Positions 25,233 to 36,868 of a DNA stretch of 47,500 bases are shown here, in pieces (position 1 is the stretch's first letter; every line of letters starts with the position of its first letter). Source of the stretch: Balamuthia mandrillaris (lineage: Eukaryota; Discosea; Longamoebia; Balamuthiidae); NCBI GenBank assembly GCA_031835245.1, contig JAVKOQ010000363.1, positions 1 through 47,500 on the forward strand, in the 5' to 3' direction. Position numbers and translations under genes: made by a program. Under the pieces are notes generated by a model, which was not told the DNA's origin, ran no database searches, and was given only the letters and a program-made list of their open reading frames with translations.

Positions 25233-26097
25233 TTAAGCTACTCTAAACGTAAGGTTAATCCTCTCATTCTTGACAGAGGGATCCTTGGGAACGGAGTGTG
25301 CCCAATGCTCTTGGGTTGCACCGTCCATCACCAACAGACTTCCGTGCTCCAACCAAAAAATCTTCTGATCGGAATGTAGTGAGCCTCTGCTAACTCCACC
25401 TCGGCCTCCTCGTTCTGCGCCTCCACCTCGCCCTCCTCGTCCCCCACCTCCTCGCCCTCCTCTACTGCTACTAGCGGCACTTCTTACCAATGGCTGCATG
25501 ACAAACTTGCGCTTGGCTCCCAGTGAAATGGATGCTATGATGCACTTGGGATAGCCTTCAGCATTGAATCCCTCTGCCTCATCATCTCTATGAAACGCAA
25601 TGGAGTCTGAGCCATCGCGATAGAGATTCAGCAGCACATAATCGAAAACGCATCTACATGAGTCCATGGGTATTATTTATCAGCATTCAAGGTTGAGACG
25701 AATGAGAGGAGAATGGTACGAACCGATTATCCAATATCTCTTCGATAGCACCCTTCGCTTTGAGCACCTCCTCCGTCCAAGGCGTGGGAGGTGTCTTTTG
25801 GTACAAGGTAGAGACGGTCGTATAAGGAGCCGCCATCCAACCTTGAAGTCGGGGCAGGGTGTACTGCTCTCCTCCACGGCGACTCCTCTGAACCGCTTGA
25901 AACGGCACATCCGATTTCAAATGGTGGAATAGAGCATCCGCCTCCGCCTTGGTCAAGAAATTGGGGCAGTAATGGACCACGCTGCCCTTCTCGTCCAGCG
26001 CGGTGGTGCGCAATCTTCCAGAGCCGGTCGTGGTTGATGACGCGGACGACGACGAGGCTGCGCTCTCACGCTGTTGTGGCGGAACGTATCGGAACAT
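25233..26097 (-). CDS. AlkB-family 2-oxoglutarate/Fe(II) dioxygenase with RGG insert
   Basis: Two exons, 25724-26097 and 25233-25653, 264 residues. It resembles the ALKBH2/3 class: YCPNFLTKAEADALFHHL, then FDYVLLNLYRDGSDSIAFHRDDE carrying the iron-binding HxD, GAKRKFVM, HGSLLVMDGATQEHWAHSVP with the distal His, and RINLTFR with the 2-oxoglutarate-binding Arg. Such enzymes oxidatively remove alkyl groups from DNA or RNA bases. Between the HxD and the distal His sits an insertion of about 30 residues of RGG/RG repeats, a nucleic-acid-binding type of sequence not usual at this place. The first 30 residues are Ser-rich. The gene converges on the LCAT-PH gene with 40 bases between stops. Confidence 0.9.
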
Positions 26098-26503
26098 GCT
26101 GATTGTTGTGCCTCTTGAGCTTGTGGTTATCGTTGTTATTAACGGCGAAGGGGGATTGCCATACTATTTATTATGCGAACAAAAATGGAGACCGTTCCTG
26201 AATTTTTCTTAGAAAGCCTCCCATAATAATAATAATAACGATTACACCAAATGGGGAAATGATGAAGTCAGCATTCATGGCTAGCAATAATTGTCGACAA
26301 ATTATAATATTGTCGATTTTACCACCCAAATTGAGAAAGAGGAGTCGACAAATATTTCGCAGAATTGCCTTCCACAGACGTCGGGGAATTGTCGCTGCGT
26401 TGTCCTTTTCAAAGGTCAATTTTTGTTTGGAGAGATTTTCATGTCTTGAAAATGAAACACAAACACACGCCCTCTTTCCGTAATGCAATATAAAACGAAA
26501 AAG
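26098..26503. promoter_or_regulatory. Divergent promoter region of AlkB and the first RCC1-like gene
   Basis: About 400 bases without a gene. It contains a perfect TTGTCGACAA palindrome (26291-26300), a half site TTGTCGATTTT (about 26310) and AGTCGACAAAT (about 26343), three related sites within 65 bases. A TATAAAA (26489-26495) lies only nine bases before the first suitable ATG, so it may not be the working TATA box. Confidence 0.45.
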
Positions 26504-29014
26504 ATGGAAACCAGCAGAAGATTATTCCCATGCTTGTTTCCTCGGTGGGCCAAATCTTTCTTGATGTTCTTGGGCTTTCTCTTTCTTCTCTCCAAGCCAA
26601 TCTCTCCATGCGAGGCTTCATCCCCATTGAAACTGGCTGGAGGGGCTTCCGGCCATGCCTTTTGCGTCTACCACCCGTCCAAGCTCCAGTTTGTCTGCTG
26701 GGGACAAAACAACTACGGCCAGTTGGGGTACCCCGACACGCAAAACCGTGGTTTAACCCAACGAGCCGACTCCCTGCCCATCATTGACCTCCTGGACCAC
26801 TTCCCCGAGAAGAATGGCACCTCTCTTGAGTTGCTTCTGCCCGCCTACTGGAACAATGGGGTCTTGTTCTCTGATGGCTCCGCTGTTTTGTTCGGTAGCG
26901 ACGGGTATGGGCAAATAGGTGTTAATTCTCCTGCGCCCTTGGTTCTTCTCCAAGACGCTTCCCTCTCCACCGAAACTTTCAAAGTCCTGGCGGGAGCTGG
27001 CGTTGCGAACTGCTTTGCAACGACGGATGAACCCTCTGACATGATATGTTGGGGAGACGATTGGGCAGGAGGAGGGGACTTGAGGGCAGGCGAAGGAGAA
27101 GTGGTGCAAGTTGTAGCAGGGTACAAATACGTTTGTGCTTTGTATCAGTCCACCAAAACATTTTGTTGGGGAACTCCCGGTGCTTATAATGACAAGATTC
27201 AGGTTTGTTCCTCTCCCTGCCTCCTTCCTTCACAACTGTTTTCCGGTTATCTTGTTATCTTGGTGTGCTCCCCTTATTCTTCTGGCCTAATTTCCATTCA
27301 TGACCAAACACGGAAACGCTATCCGTACAGGGTGAGGTGGTCTTTGGCGGTGGCCTCTATGCCACCAAGCTCTTTGCTGGAAGCGCCCACATGTGTGCCA
27401 TCGTGAACGATGGCTCCAGCAGGTTCGCGTGTTTTTTTTTAAAAGTAAAAAAAGTTAACTTTCTGCTTGCCAAACTCCTCCTCTCACCTAACTGCTATCG
27501 AAAAATGCCAAGGTGCTGGAGCTATGGACATACTGGACAGTTAGGGTATGGTGGGTTTGATAGCATAGACGATTCGCCAGGACATGAAGTGTCCAGCCTT
27601 GGCCCGATCCAGTTCCAAGATGCTGACCCCTATTCCGTGCAAAGCATGTGTGGTGGGGTCTATCACTCCTGTGCCCTGTTGGCAGACCATTCGGTGTGGT
27701 GTTGGGGACGCGATCGCGAGGTATTGTTCTCCTTGTCGTTCTCATCCCTCCTTATTTCTCGCTAATGCGCTGCTTATCTATCCTTTTTCTCTTTTCTGCG
27801 CTGACCCCACTCATTCCTTGCGTGACATCCAAAGGTTGGTACTGACTCAGCCGTGAATCTATATAACCCAATACCACTATTGGTGGAGTTCTCGGTGGAC
27901 CAATCGGTGCAGGCCCAACAGTTGGAATGCAGCGACAAAGCCACGTGTGTGCTCTTCAATGACTCATCCGTTCGGTGTTGGGGTGGCAACTCCTATGGTG
28001 AGCTTGGTAGTGGCTCAGTTGGAATACGGAGCGCGTTCTTTGCAATTCCATTAGACTTCACCGAATTGGTTTCCTCTTCCTCGTCGGCATCGTCCTCAGA
28101 AGGTGATCCATCCTCATCTTCATCCGAGGTTCCTTCAGGAAGCGATTCTTCCTCGTCTTCCAGTGATGGGGAAGCGGTGGCATTGTCTGTGACATTTGCA
28201 CCCAACAGCACATCCTACACCATCATTGCCTCTGCTGGCAACCAAGATGACGACCTGGAAGCCATGGAGGTGACTGCACATTTTGATTCCTTTGTGATGG
28301 AAGATCATGTTCTCCTCCTCTTGGGTTCATGGAAAGACAAAGGATCCGAAGTGGATGAGGAGGATGGAGGTGTGCACCATGAAGTGTGGGTTGGGGTGGC
28401 AAACAGCAACTCCACACTCCTCATCACCCATCATGACGTCAAGAAGGCGCAGGAGCAGGAAACACTGCCAGGCAGCGGAAGGAGCTTTGCAGTTGGACCA
28501 TCGGTGAAGACCAGCCTGAGAATGGATGGATGGCCATTCAATTTCACCACTGCGCCTGCTTCTTCGTGGACCTGGACCATGTCCCTCCAGATCCCATTTT
28601 CTCACAGGCTAATCGGTATGTCTACTGTTGTTTTTTCTTCTTCATTCTCTGTTGTTCTTCTTTTCCTTTTTTTTCTTCTTCCTTCCTGCCTTCCTTGGCT
28701 GATGAAAAAAAATATCCTCCTCTTTCCTTCAACACACAACACAAGGGTTTGAATGCAAGAGCATTGGAGAAAGCGTGGAGGAATGCTTGGCAGCCAGCTT
28801 GGTGGAAGGCTGGACAGTGCGAGTGAAAGTGGTGTTGGAGGCTCTGGTGGATGGTCAACCGGATGCCGTCACCTACCATATTCTCCCTCAATCCAACTCC
28901 TCCTCTGGTGCTGATGCCCAAGTCGTTGAGATACAATTCCACTTGCCTGCCTTTCAGCAAAGTCTCATTTATGATCCTGGCAAGCCCTTTCTCTCTTTCG
29001 TTGACTCTGTTTTC

Positions 29015-29054
<40 letters not shown>

Positions 29055-29378
29055 GTCGTTTCTCTTTGGTCGTTTCTCTTTCCCCTCTTTGTCCCATTCC
29101 ATCTCCACAATGCTTACAGTCATTCATCCACCATCATGCTTCAAATAGATCTTTCCGTTCTGTTGCAAACCGGTGGAGCCAAAGGTGATGACGAAGAGGG
29201 CAAGGAGAAGGAGGAGGACCCAAACCTGGTGGTGGTGTACGTGTTGGTGCCTTTGTTCGTGGGAGCGGTGGTGGTGGTGACCGCGGTGGTCACCACCATT
29301 CTCCTTCGAAGAAAGCGAGCAAGAAACAAAGCTCATGTTCAGGAAAAGCTCTCTGCCGGTCTGGCAAGCTCAATATGA
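26504..29378 (+). CDS. RCC1/CRINKLY4-like repeat type I membrane protein, copy A
   Basis: Exons: 26504-27202, 27331-27422, 27513-27720, 27835-28615, 28746-about 28961 and about 29149-29378; about 740 residues. METSRRLF at 26504 aligns with the start of the second copy. A hydrophobic signal peptide ends near CEASS. The ectodomain has repeats with a Cys, a gap and CWG (FVCWGQNNYGQLGY, CALLADHSVWCWGRD, CVLFNDSSVRCWGG), typical of RCC1-like propellers and of the CRINKLY4 ectodomain. A Ser/Asp/Glu linker and an unrecognised domain with several N-glycosylation sites follow. One TM helix (VVVYVLVPLFVGAVVVVTAV) and a short basic tail end the protein. The last intron is ambiguous: a GT donor at 28962 and a GC donor at 28980 both keep phase. 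Likely a surface receptor or adhesion protein; no ligand can be inferred. Confidence 0.8.
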
Positions 29379-29672
29379 TGAGGCTGTGAACAACACGGGG
29401 CTGTTCAGTCGAGACAATCTTGTGTTGCACTTCCACGCCGAGGCTGCCATCTCACGATGTTGAGGAAAAACGTTTCGGAACTGTTAAACGACCCCTAAAG
29501 TTCTGTCGACCGCAATGCATTTACATCTGGTTGGCGAATGAATAAGCTGTAATTATTACCCGTAAGGCTTCAAATGGTTTCAAGGCACTGAGCTTTGTTT
29601 CGGCATTCCTATTTATTTCATTAAAGGAGACTTGTAGGAGTGTGCAATACAAAGCCAACAGAAAAACAAAAG
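29379..29672. other. Spacer between the two RCC1-like copies
   Basis: About 290 bases; no gene. It holds CTGTCGACCG (about 29502), a relative of the GTCGAC motif of other promoters. It is the presumed promoter of copy B and is not evidently homologous to the promoter of copy A. Confidence 0.4.
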
Positions 29673-32365
29673 ATGCGAGCCATAAGACTATTGCCACGCT
29701 TCTCTTGTTGCTTGCTCTTCTTTTGTTTCTTTCTTCTCTCCAAGACAATCTCTCCATGCGAGGCTTCATCCCCATTGAAACTGGCTGGAGGGGCTTCCGG
29801 CTATGTCTTTTGCGTTTACCACCCAGCCAAGCTCCAGTTTATCTGCTGGGGACAAAACAACTACGGCCAGTTGGGGTACCCCGACACGCAAAACCGTGGT
29901 TTAACCCAACGAGCCGACTCCCTGCCCATCATTGACCTCCTGGACCACTTCCCCGAGAAGAATGGCACCTCTCTTGAGTTGCTTCTGCCCGCCTTCTGGA
30001 ACAATGGGGTCTTGTTCTCTGATGGCTCCGCTGTTTTGTTCGGTAGCGACGCGCAGGGGCAATTGGGTGTTGGTTCTTCTCCGCTCTTTCTGGAAGACGC
30101 CTCCCTCTCTGCCGGAACGTTCAAAGTTCTTGTAGCAGGAGGCTCTGCCTACTGCTTTGCGACGACGGAGGAACCCTCCGATATGGTATGTCAGGGAGAC
30201 GATTGGGCAGGAGGAGGGGACTTGAGGGCAGGCGAAGGAGAAGTGGTGCAAGTGGTGACGGGGTACACATACTTGCTTGTGCTTTGTATCAGTCCACCAA
30301 AACCTTTTGTTGGGGAAGTACCACTATTACGGTACGTTGCTCTCTCTTTCTCTCTCATTCACTCCTCTCCTTTACTCTTGTAACGCTTTTTATTCAGGGT
30401 GAGGTGGTCTTTGGCGGAGGCCGCTATGCCACCAAGCTCTTTGCTGGAAGCTACCACACATGTGCCCTCATGGACGATGGGTCCAGCAGGTTTGCATTCA
30501 TGTCGGTTTGTTTTCTTCGATAAAAAACTGAAAAATAGTTCGAACCAAGGTGCTGGGGCATTGGGACGAATGGACAGCTAGGGTATGGTGGGTTTGATAA
30601 CATAGACGATTCACCAGGACACGAGGCATCCAGCCTTGGCCCGATCCAGTTCCAAGAGGCTGACCCTTATTCCGTGCAAAGCATGTGTGGTGGGCTGACT
30701 CACTCCTGTGCCCTGTTGGCAGACCATTCGGTGTGGTGTTGGGGACGCGATCGCGAGGTATTGTTCTCCTTGTCGTTCTATCTTTCCTTTTTCTCTTTTA
30801 CTTCACCACTTATTCCTTGCGTGACACCAAACGAAGGTCGGGGCTGGTACAACCCTTGTAAACAATTACCCAACACCGCTTTTGGTGGAGTTCTCGGTGG
30901 ACCAATCGGTGCAGGCCCAACAGTTGGAATGCAGCCTAGAATCCACGTGCGTGTTGTTCAATGACTCTTCCGTTCGATGTTGGGGTGGCAGCCCTTATGG
31001 CGAGCTTGGAAGTGGCTCCTTTGGGGGACTGAACGACGTCTCCCTTGCAACTCCATTGTATTTTACCAACCTCGCACCCCTTCCCGAAGAGGAATCTTCC
31101 TCCTCTTCCTCGTCGGCATCGTCTTCGGAAGGCGATCCATCCTCATCTTCATCCGAGGTTCCTTCAGGAAGCGATTCTTCTTCGTCTTCCAGTGATGGGG
31201 AAGCTGTGGCATTGTCTGTGACATTTGCACCCAACAGCACATCCTACACCATCATTGCCTCTGCTGGCAACCAAGATGAAGACCTGGAAGCCATGGAGGT
31301 GACTGCACATTTTGATTCCTTTGTGATGGAAGATCATGTTCTCCTCCTCTCGGGTTCATGGAAAGACAAAGGATCCGAAGTGGATGAGGAGGATGGAAGT
31401 GTGCACCATGAAGTGTGGATTGGGGTGGCAAACAGCAACTCCACACTCCTCATCACCCATCATGACGTCAAGAAGGCGCAGGAGCAGGAAACACTGCCAG
31501 GCAGCGGAAGGAGCTTTGTTGTTGGACCATCGGTGAAGACCAGCCTGAGAATGGATGGATGGCCATTCAATTTCACCACTCCTCCTGCTTCTTCATGGAC
31601 CTGGACCATGTCCCTCCAGGTTCCATTTTCTCACAGGCTAATCGGTATGTCTACTGTTGTTTTTTCTTCTTCATTCTCTGTTCTTCTTCTACTTTTCCTT
31701 TTTTTTCTTCTTCTTCCTTCCTTCCTTGGCTGATGAAAAGATATCCTCCTCTTTCCTTCAACACACGACACAAGGGTTTGAATGCAAGAGCATTGGGGAA
31801 AGCGTGGAGGAATGCTTGGCAGCCAGCTTGGTGGAAGGCTGGACAGTGCGAGTGAAGGTGGTGTTGGAGGCTCTGGTGGATGGTCAACCGGATGCCGTCA
31901 CCTACCATATTCTCCCTCAATCCAACTCCTCCTCTGGTGCTGATGTCCAAGTCGTTGAGATACAATTCCACTTGCCTGCCTTTCAGCAAAGTCTCTTTTA
32001 TGATCCTGGCAAGCCCTTTCTCTCTTTCTCTTTCTCTTTCCCTTTCCCTTTCCTTTCCCTTTCTCTTTCCCCTCGTTGTCCCATTCCATCTCCACAATGC
32101 TGACAGTCATTCATCCACCATCATGCTTCAAATAGATCTTTCCGTTCTGTTGCAAACCGGTGGAGCCAAAGGTGATGACGAAGAGGGCAAGGAGAAGGAG
32201 GAGGACCCAAACCTGGTGGTGGTGTACGTGTTGGTGCCTTTGTTCGTGGGAGCGGTGGTGGTGGTGACCGCGGTGGTCAGCACCATTCTCCTTCGAAGAA
32301 AGCGAGCAAGAAACAAAGCTCGAGTTCAGGAAAAGCTCTCTGCCGGTCTGGCAAGCTCAATATGA
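29673..32365 (+). CDS. RCC1/CRINKLY4-like type I membrane protein, copy B (possibly altered or decaying)
   Basis: Tandem duplicate of the preceding gene with the same exon plan: 29673-about 30317, 30398-30489, 30550-30757, 30837-31644, 31775-about 31990 and a last exon ending at 32365. Signal peptide, CWG repeats, Ser/Asp/Glu linker, TM helix and basic tail are all kept. Relative to copy A there are two extra bases in exon 1 (near 30265-30275), so the blade after VVQVVTGYTY reads in another frame. The donor homologous to that of copy A (GTACGT at 30332) would then carry a frameshift into a stop. However, an upstream GTACCA donor at 30318 would restore the frame at the cost of about 15 changed residues. 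One CWG Trp has become Gln (DMVCQGDDW). Copy B is either a working variant or an early pseudogene. Confidence 0.65.
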
Positions 32366-32526
32366 TGAGAGCAAACAAGGCATCGTTTGGTCTGTTGTAG
32401 AAAAGAATAAGCAAAGAAAGAGAAGGTGGCATTCATTACTGGCTCTAAGTTAATCATCGATGAGTAAAGTTTCAAGGGAGACGAAGCATCCAACATCGCA
32501 GTGGATACGTCCTCTCTGCAAGCTCT

Positions 32527-33634
32527 TCAATCCTCCTCCGCCAAGGCGTTTCTCTCCTGCTCAATCTCTTCCAACCTACGCCGAATCTTATCTATATCCT
32601 CCAACGCTACGATGCCGTCCTTGTCTGCATCCAAGTACTGCAGCACGTTGCGAATCTCCTGGTTGGTGGGTTTGGCCCGCAGCAAGGCGCAAGCTTGCTC
32701 GATCTCTTGCGTGCTAATCACGCCGTCGCGGTCGGCATCGATGAGGCCAGTCATTCGCGCACCCATGTCCTGTTCCGCTTTGGCCAGCTCCTTAGCGATC
32801 TTCTCCAACATGGAATTGATTCTCTGGTTGAAGCGGTTCTGATATTCCTCCTCTTCTTTGCTCACCCGTTTGGCTTTCTCTTCCTCTCCTTCTACTTCCT
32901 TCTCCTCTCCTGTCTCTTCTTCTTTTGTCTCAGCAGCGGCTGCGGCGCTCTCCTCTGCTTCCTTTTGCATGCTCTTCATCCATTCTTCGCGTTGGCGTGC
33001 AAGTTTCTGCTGCAAAAGATGTTCCAGCTCCTCCCTCTCACTCTTCAACGGGTTAACAGAAGAGAGCAACGAGAGTGCCTCGATAACCTCTTTCAGAGAT
33101 TCCTTCGCTTTGACTCTGCCAGGTACCACGCCCGTCGTGGCTGCGATCATGGTTCTGTAATCCTGATCCCAACGTTCGTTTTCCTGTGCGGCAATCTCCT
33201 TGTTGGTTTCCTCTGCCTCTTCTTCTTCCTGTCGAAGCTTCTCGTTGGTGGCTTTTAGCACCGCCAAACGAAGGGCACGCTCGGAGATGCCTGTCTCCTC
33301 CATTTCGAGCTCCGCCTCGTCCACCACGTCGTCCGGCAGAGTGGAGAGGGTCTCCTTCAGGGCGTCCTCCTTGGGAATCTTGGAGGTGAGGATGAGTGCC
33401 CGAGAGAGGATCATGATGGCGCTAGGAATGGCCTCGTTGAAGGACATGTCCAGCCACTCCTCCATTTGTTGGCGGAGGGCCAGTTTGGAGAGGCCTAGAC
33501 CGGGCATTCCTCTGGCAATGCATGCTTGTTGTAGTTCTTCAAAAGATAGTTTCTCCAGTCCCTCTTCTTGAATGAGCTGCAAATTGAGGTTAGTTACATT
33601 AAAACGCTACGTAAAGAAAAAGGGAAAAAATGTC

Positions 33635-33678
<44 letters not shown>

Positions 33679-35300
33679 AATGCGTACCTTATCATCTTCT
33701 TTCAGTTTACGTAGTTTGTTGCTGATCTGCCATCTAAGAAAGGCGTTGGTGCCATATGGCTTTAAACCGAGGAATTTACACATCGACACCAACAGTGGGC
33801 GTGACAGATTTAGCAGCGTAAAGTCATCTTTGAACAGCTTTGCGTACTTAATTAACTCGTCCTGATCCACATTTTCTCCGTTTCGTAACTTGGGCAAACG
33901 TTAAGTTAGCAAACGACAGAAGAAAAGGACTGAAGAATAAAGGAATAGAAGGTTACCCGCTTCATAAATTCAGAAAATTCTTTAGCAGGGACATTTGAAC
34001 TCCGTTTCTTTGCTAATTCTTCCACGGTGTCTTGCAAGAACTTAGCAGTACTGAGTCGAACGCTCAATTCCTTTTTGATTTTTTCTTCCTGTGTAATGAG
34101 AGGTAACACGATTGTAAGAGAGAGGTTTAATGATCAGGGGAAAGAATAAAGGAGAGAGCAGGAGAGAGCAGAGAGCAGAGAGCAGAGAGAGAGACCTCTT
34201 GGAATTTGTCTTGGAAAGTGGAGGGAAGCATGTTCGGGAACAACTTCAAGGCAATGGGGAGAAGAAACTCCATAAATGGTACGATGATAAAGAAGGCAAA
34301 GGGGACCAGACGGAAGATATCAGCCACGGTACGGATTAGCTGTTGACGTTCTCGGCGAGTGAGGGTGTGGCCTTTGGTCAAGCGTATGGCCAAGCCCATG
34401 GCAGTGCGAACGTTAAGCACCAACAGCTTAGTTCCCAGCCAGTAATGACTGATGCCTTCCCTGATGGTTTGTGGCAATGAGCGCATGTACTCGGCCGCCT
34501 TTTGCTGATATTCCTTGTAGATGAGCAGTCTCGGGAGAAAGAGCAGCACGTCCACTGACTTTTGTAGCCATCCCTTCTTGGCAGCGGCCGTTTTCGCTGC
34601 AGCTGCCGCCGAAGCTTCCGCAGCTGCCGTTTTCTGCCGTGCTTTCATCTCTTTCTCTCTCTCCTTGGAGGCAGCTGCAGAGGCCTCCACCGCTTCCCTG
34701 ATGGCTTTTTTCATGACCTCGGCCTCCATCTGGCCGTAGAACCTCCGCCTGATTCTGCGTTGAGCATCGTTTCCTTGTTGTTGCTGTTGTTCAGCGTTGT
34801 CCGTTGATGTGTTGTGGTCGTTGTCCGAGTCATCTTCTTTGTGTTGTTGTGGTTGTAGACTGGCGGCGGTGCAGAACGCTCTGCTTCGTGACAACGTCCA
34901 CCGAGCTATCGGGGCAATGGTGTTGGGGTAGAAGAGAGGAGATGGAGAGGGTAGAAGAAAAGAGGCGTTTGTTGCAACAGGAGGGAAGGAGCAGCCCCAC
35001 TTTGCCTCCCTTTCAGTTCGATCAAAAGTGGAAGAAGTTGTGTGGAGGGTGGAAGGTAAGGTGGCGAGGTATCTACTGCTGCTCTGGTAGGTCCTGCAAC
35101 AACCAACAATAAATAAAATGAGTGACGAAAGCGGAGAGCAGAGACAGGGCAAAGAGCAAAAGAAGAGAAGACTACCAATGAAAGTGTGACCAGGAAGAAC
35201 TTGGCGTTGTGGGAAGCAAGCAGCCTCCCCTTCCCCAACAACGATGCACGCTGCCAGCGCGTTGAGCGGGTCGCACTGACCCCAAGCTCACTCGTTGCAT
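32527..35300 (-). CDS. LETM1: LETM1-like mitochondrial inner-membrane protein with EF hands
   Basis: Five exons: 35176-35300, 34196-35093, 33957-34088, 33688-33888 and 32527-33576; about 801 residues. The ATG at 35300 opens an Arg-rich, acid-poor presequence (MQRVSLGSVRPAQRAGSVHR). The LETM1 core is plain: LPQTIREGISHYWLGTKLL, LTRRERQQLIRTVADIFRLVPF, a TM stretch (FAFFIIVPFMEFLLPIALKLFP, starting near the Val-Pro), then the ribosome-binding-like domain (LVSMCKFLGLKPYGTNAFLRWQI, MPGLGLSKLALRQQMEEWLD). C-terminal coiled coils precede two EF hands, DADRDGVISTQEI and DADKDGIVALEDI, each with loop acidic residues in place. LETM1 handles K+/H+ (and Ca2+) exchange and mitochondrial volume. Introns 2 and 4 carry (CT)n on the sense strand. 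Confidence 0.93.
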
Positions 35301-35762
35301 CTCCCACTTGCGCCAAGTCCCAAAAAAAAAACCCTGTCTCACTTGAAAAAAAGAAACACAACAAGCCGTCGATTTCGTTATTTTTTTTAAAAAAAAAAAT
35401 GGCTGATCGATCGTTCAGAGCAGTGTGCTTTGCTTTGCTTTTTTTTTTTTTTGTCTTTTTGCACTCCGCCCAATCAAATCCCTTTTCAAGGAAACTTGAG
35501 AGAGGAGGAGAGAGCAAAGAAGAACAACAAAAAAAAACAACAGGCCAACAAACGGACCCCCTCCCCCTCGCCCCCCTTTCTTCTTGCACACGCTACCTTG
35601 TTGTTGCTACTTTTTGTTTGTTGCTTGTCCCCTCTCCTCTTCTTTCTTTTCCTTTTTTCCTTCTTTTTTTTCTTTTTATTTTTTTTATAAAAATAAATAA
35701 AAATTTAAAATTATTTTTCTTCGAAGTTTTAAAAATAAATAAATATTTTTTTTGTTTTTCGT
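35301..35762. other. LETM1 promoter side and ArfGAP 3' flank
   Basis: No gene. A T8A11 run (about 35379-35399) lies near LETM1. An extremely AT-rich block (about 35650-35760) with several AATAAA-like words on the minus strand directly follows the ArfGAP stop and probably directs its 3' end. Confidence 0.5.
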
Positions 35763-36024
35763 TTAGTACAAGCAGCAGCACAAGACGGAACAGCAGGAGG
35801 AGGAGGAGGAGGAGGTTGCGTGGCCGAGGTCGTTGTGGCTGCTGTACCTCCGCCCGCCGAACACGTCCGTGCTGGAGATGGAGGAGGCGCTCTGGTACTG
35901 CCGCAGGTTCGCCGACAGACCGCCTTGTGGTTGTTGTTGTTGTTGAAACGTTGGCTCTGGTAACCTGTTTTGTGGTTGTGTTTGGTTTTTTTTAGAAGAG
36001 AGACAGAGAGAGAGAGAGAGAGAC

Positions 36025-36059
<35 letters not shown>

Positions 36060-36868
36060 CAGAGAGACAGACAGAGACAGAGACAGAGACAGAGACAGAG
36101 ACAGACAGAGACAGAGACAGAGACAGAGACAGAGACAGAGAGAGAGAGAGAGAGAGACAGAAAAGAGACAGAGAGACAGAGAGACAGAGAGACAGAGAGA
36201 CAGAGAGACAGAGAGACAGAGAGACAGAGAGACAGAGAGACAGAGAGACAGAGAGACAAAGAAACTACAAGAAAGAAAGGGGAGAGAGAGAGAGAGAGAG
36301 CTAAAAAGAAATGAAGAGCAAGAAAATTCTGAGAAGATCGAGGACGAACCCTAATTCTTTGGCCACTTCCACTTGGAGCAAATGACGGTAGCGGTCGGCA
36401 GCGAGGCTGCTGTACTTTGTTCGAAGGTCGGTGATGCCTTCCTGTTGGTGCTCTTGAAAAAACTCGGCCAGGCGTTGGTTTCCTCCTGCTCTCATCAAAC
36501 ACACCTGTTTCTCTGTCCAGTTATCTAACTCTACCGAACTTTGTTGTTTGTCGTATGTTAAGACAAAAAAAAAGGTGTCCACACAAAAAAAGCATACCGA
36601 ACGAAGCTGATGTGAACGCCAAAGCTCCTATGTTGACCTGCACAGGCCATGCAAAGGAAAATGCCAAGATTTACAGAAGCCCATGTGGCCGGTTTTGCTC
36701 CACAGTCAAAGCACGTCTGTGTGGATAAATTTGTTGGTCAGTTTCCTTCTGTCGCTTCGAGGACTTCTCAAAATTGTTTGGGGGGAACAGACAAACACAA
36801 AAAACGTTTGCTCCTTATCAGACCTTGTTCCCTTCTTCTTGTTGCAACCGGTGAAGCTCTTTCTCCAT
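35763..36868 (-). CDS. Small ArfGAP with a cysteine-cluster C-terminus
   Basis: Four exons: 36824-36868, 36598-36716, 36350-36538 and 35763-35964; 184 residues. It opens with [15 protein letters not shown], then the ArfGAP zinc finger CFDC...CMAC (C-x2-C-x16-C-x2-C), the arginine-finger region [15 protein letters not shown] and [25 protein letters not shown]. It should stimulate GTP hydrolysis on Arf proteins in vesicle traffic. After the domain there is only a Gln run, a Ser-rich part ([20 protein letters not shown]) resembling ArfGAP1-type tails, and the end [10 protein letters not shown], a candidate palmitoylation cluster. Intron 3 is filled with (GACAGA)n. It is divergent from NOP53, 200 bases between starts. 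Confidence 0.87.
35999..36300. repeat. (GACAGA)n / (GA)n array in ArfGAP intron 3
   Basis: About 300 bases of GAGACA and GACAGAGA units. The last third is a regular 8-base GAGACAGA array. On the sense strand it reads (TCTGTC)n. Confidence 0.9.

Larger units (their letters stand above)
26504..32365 (+). repeat. Tandem gene duplication of about 3 kb
   Basis: Copies A and B share exon and intron order. Long blocks are nearly identical, including introns (26608-26890 with 29760-30050; 28080-28620 with 31105-31650; about 28740-29378 with 31770-32365). Short blocks between them, mostly within propeller blades, differ strongly. This mosaic pattern suggests gene conversion. Confidence 0.85.
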
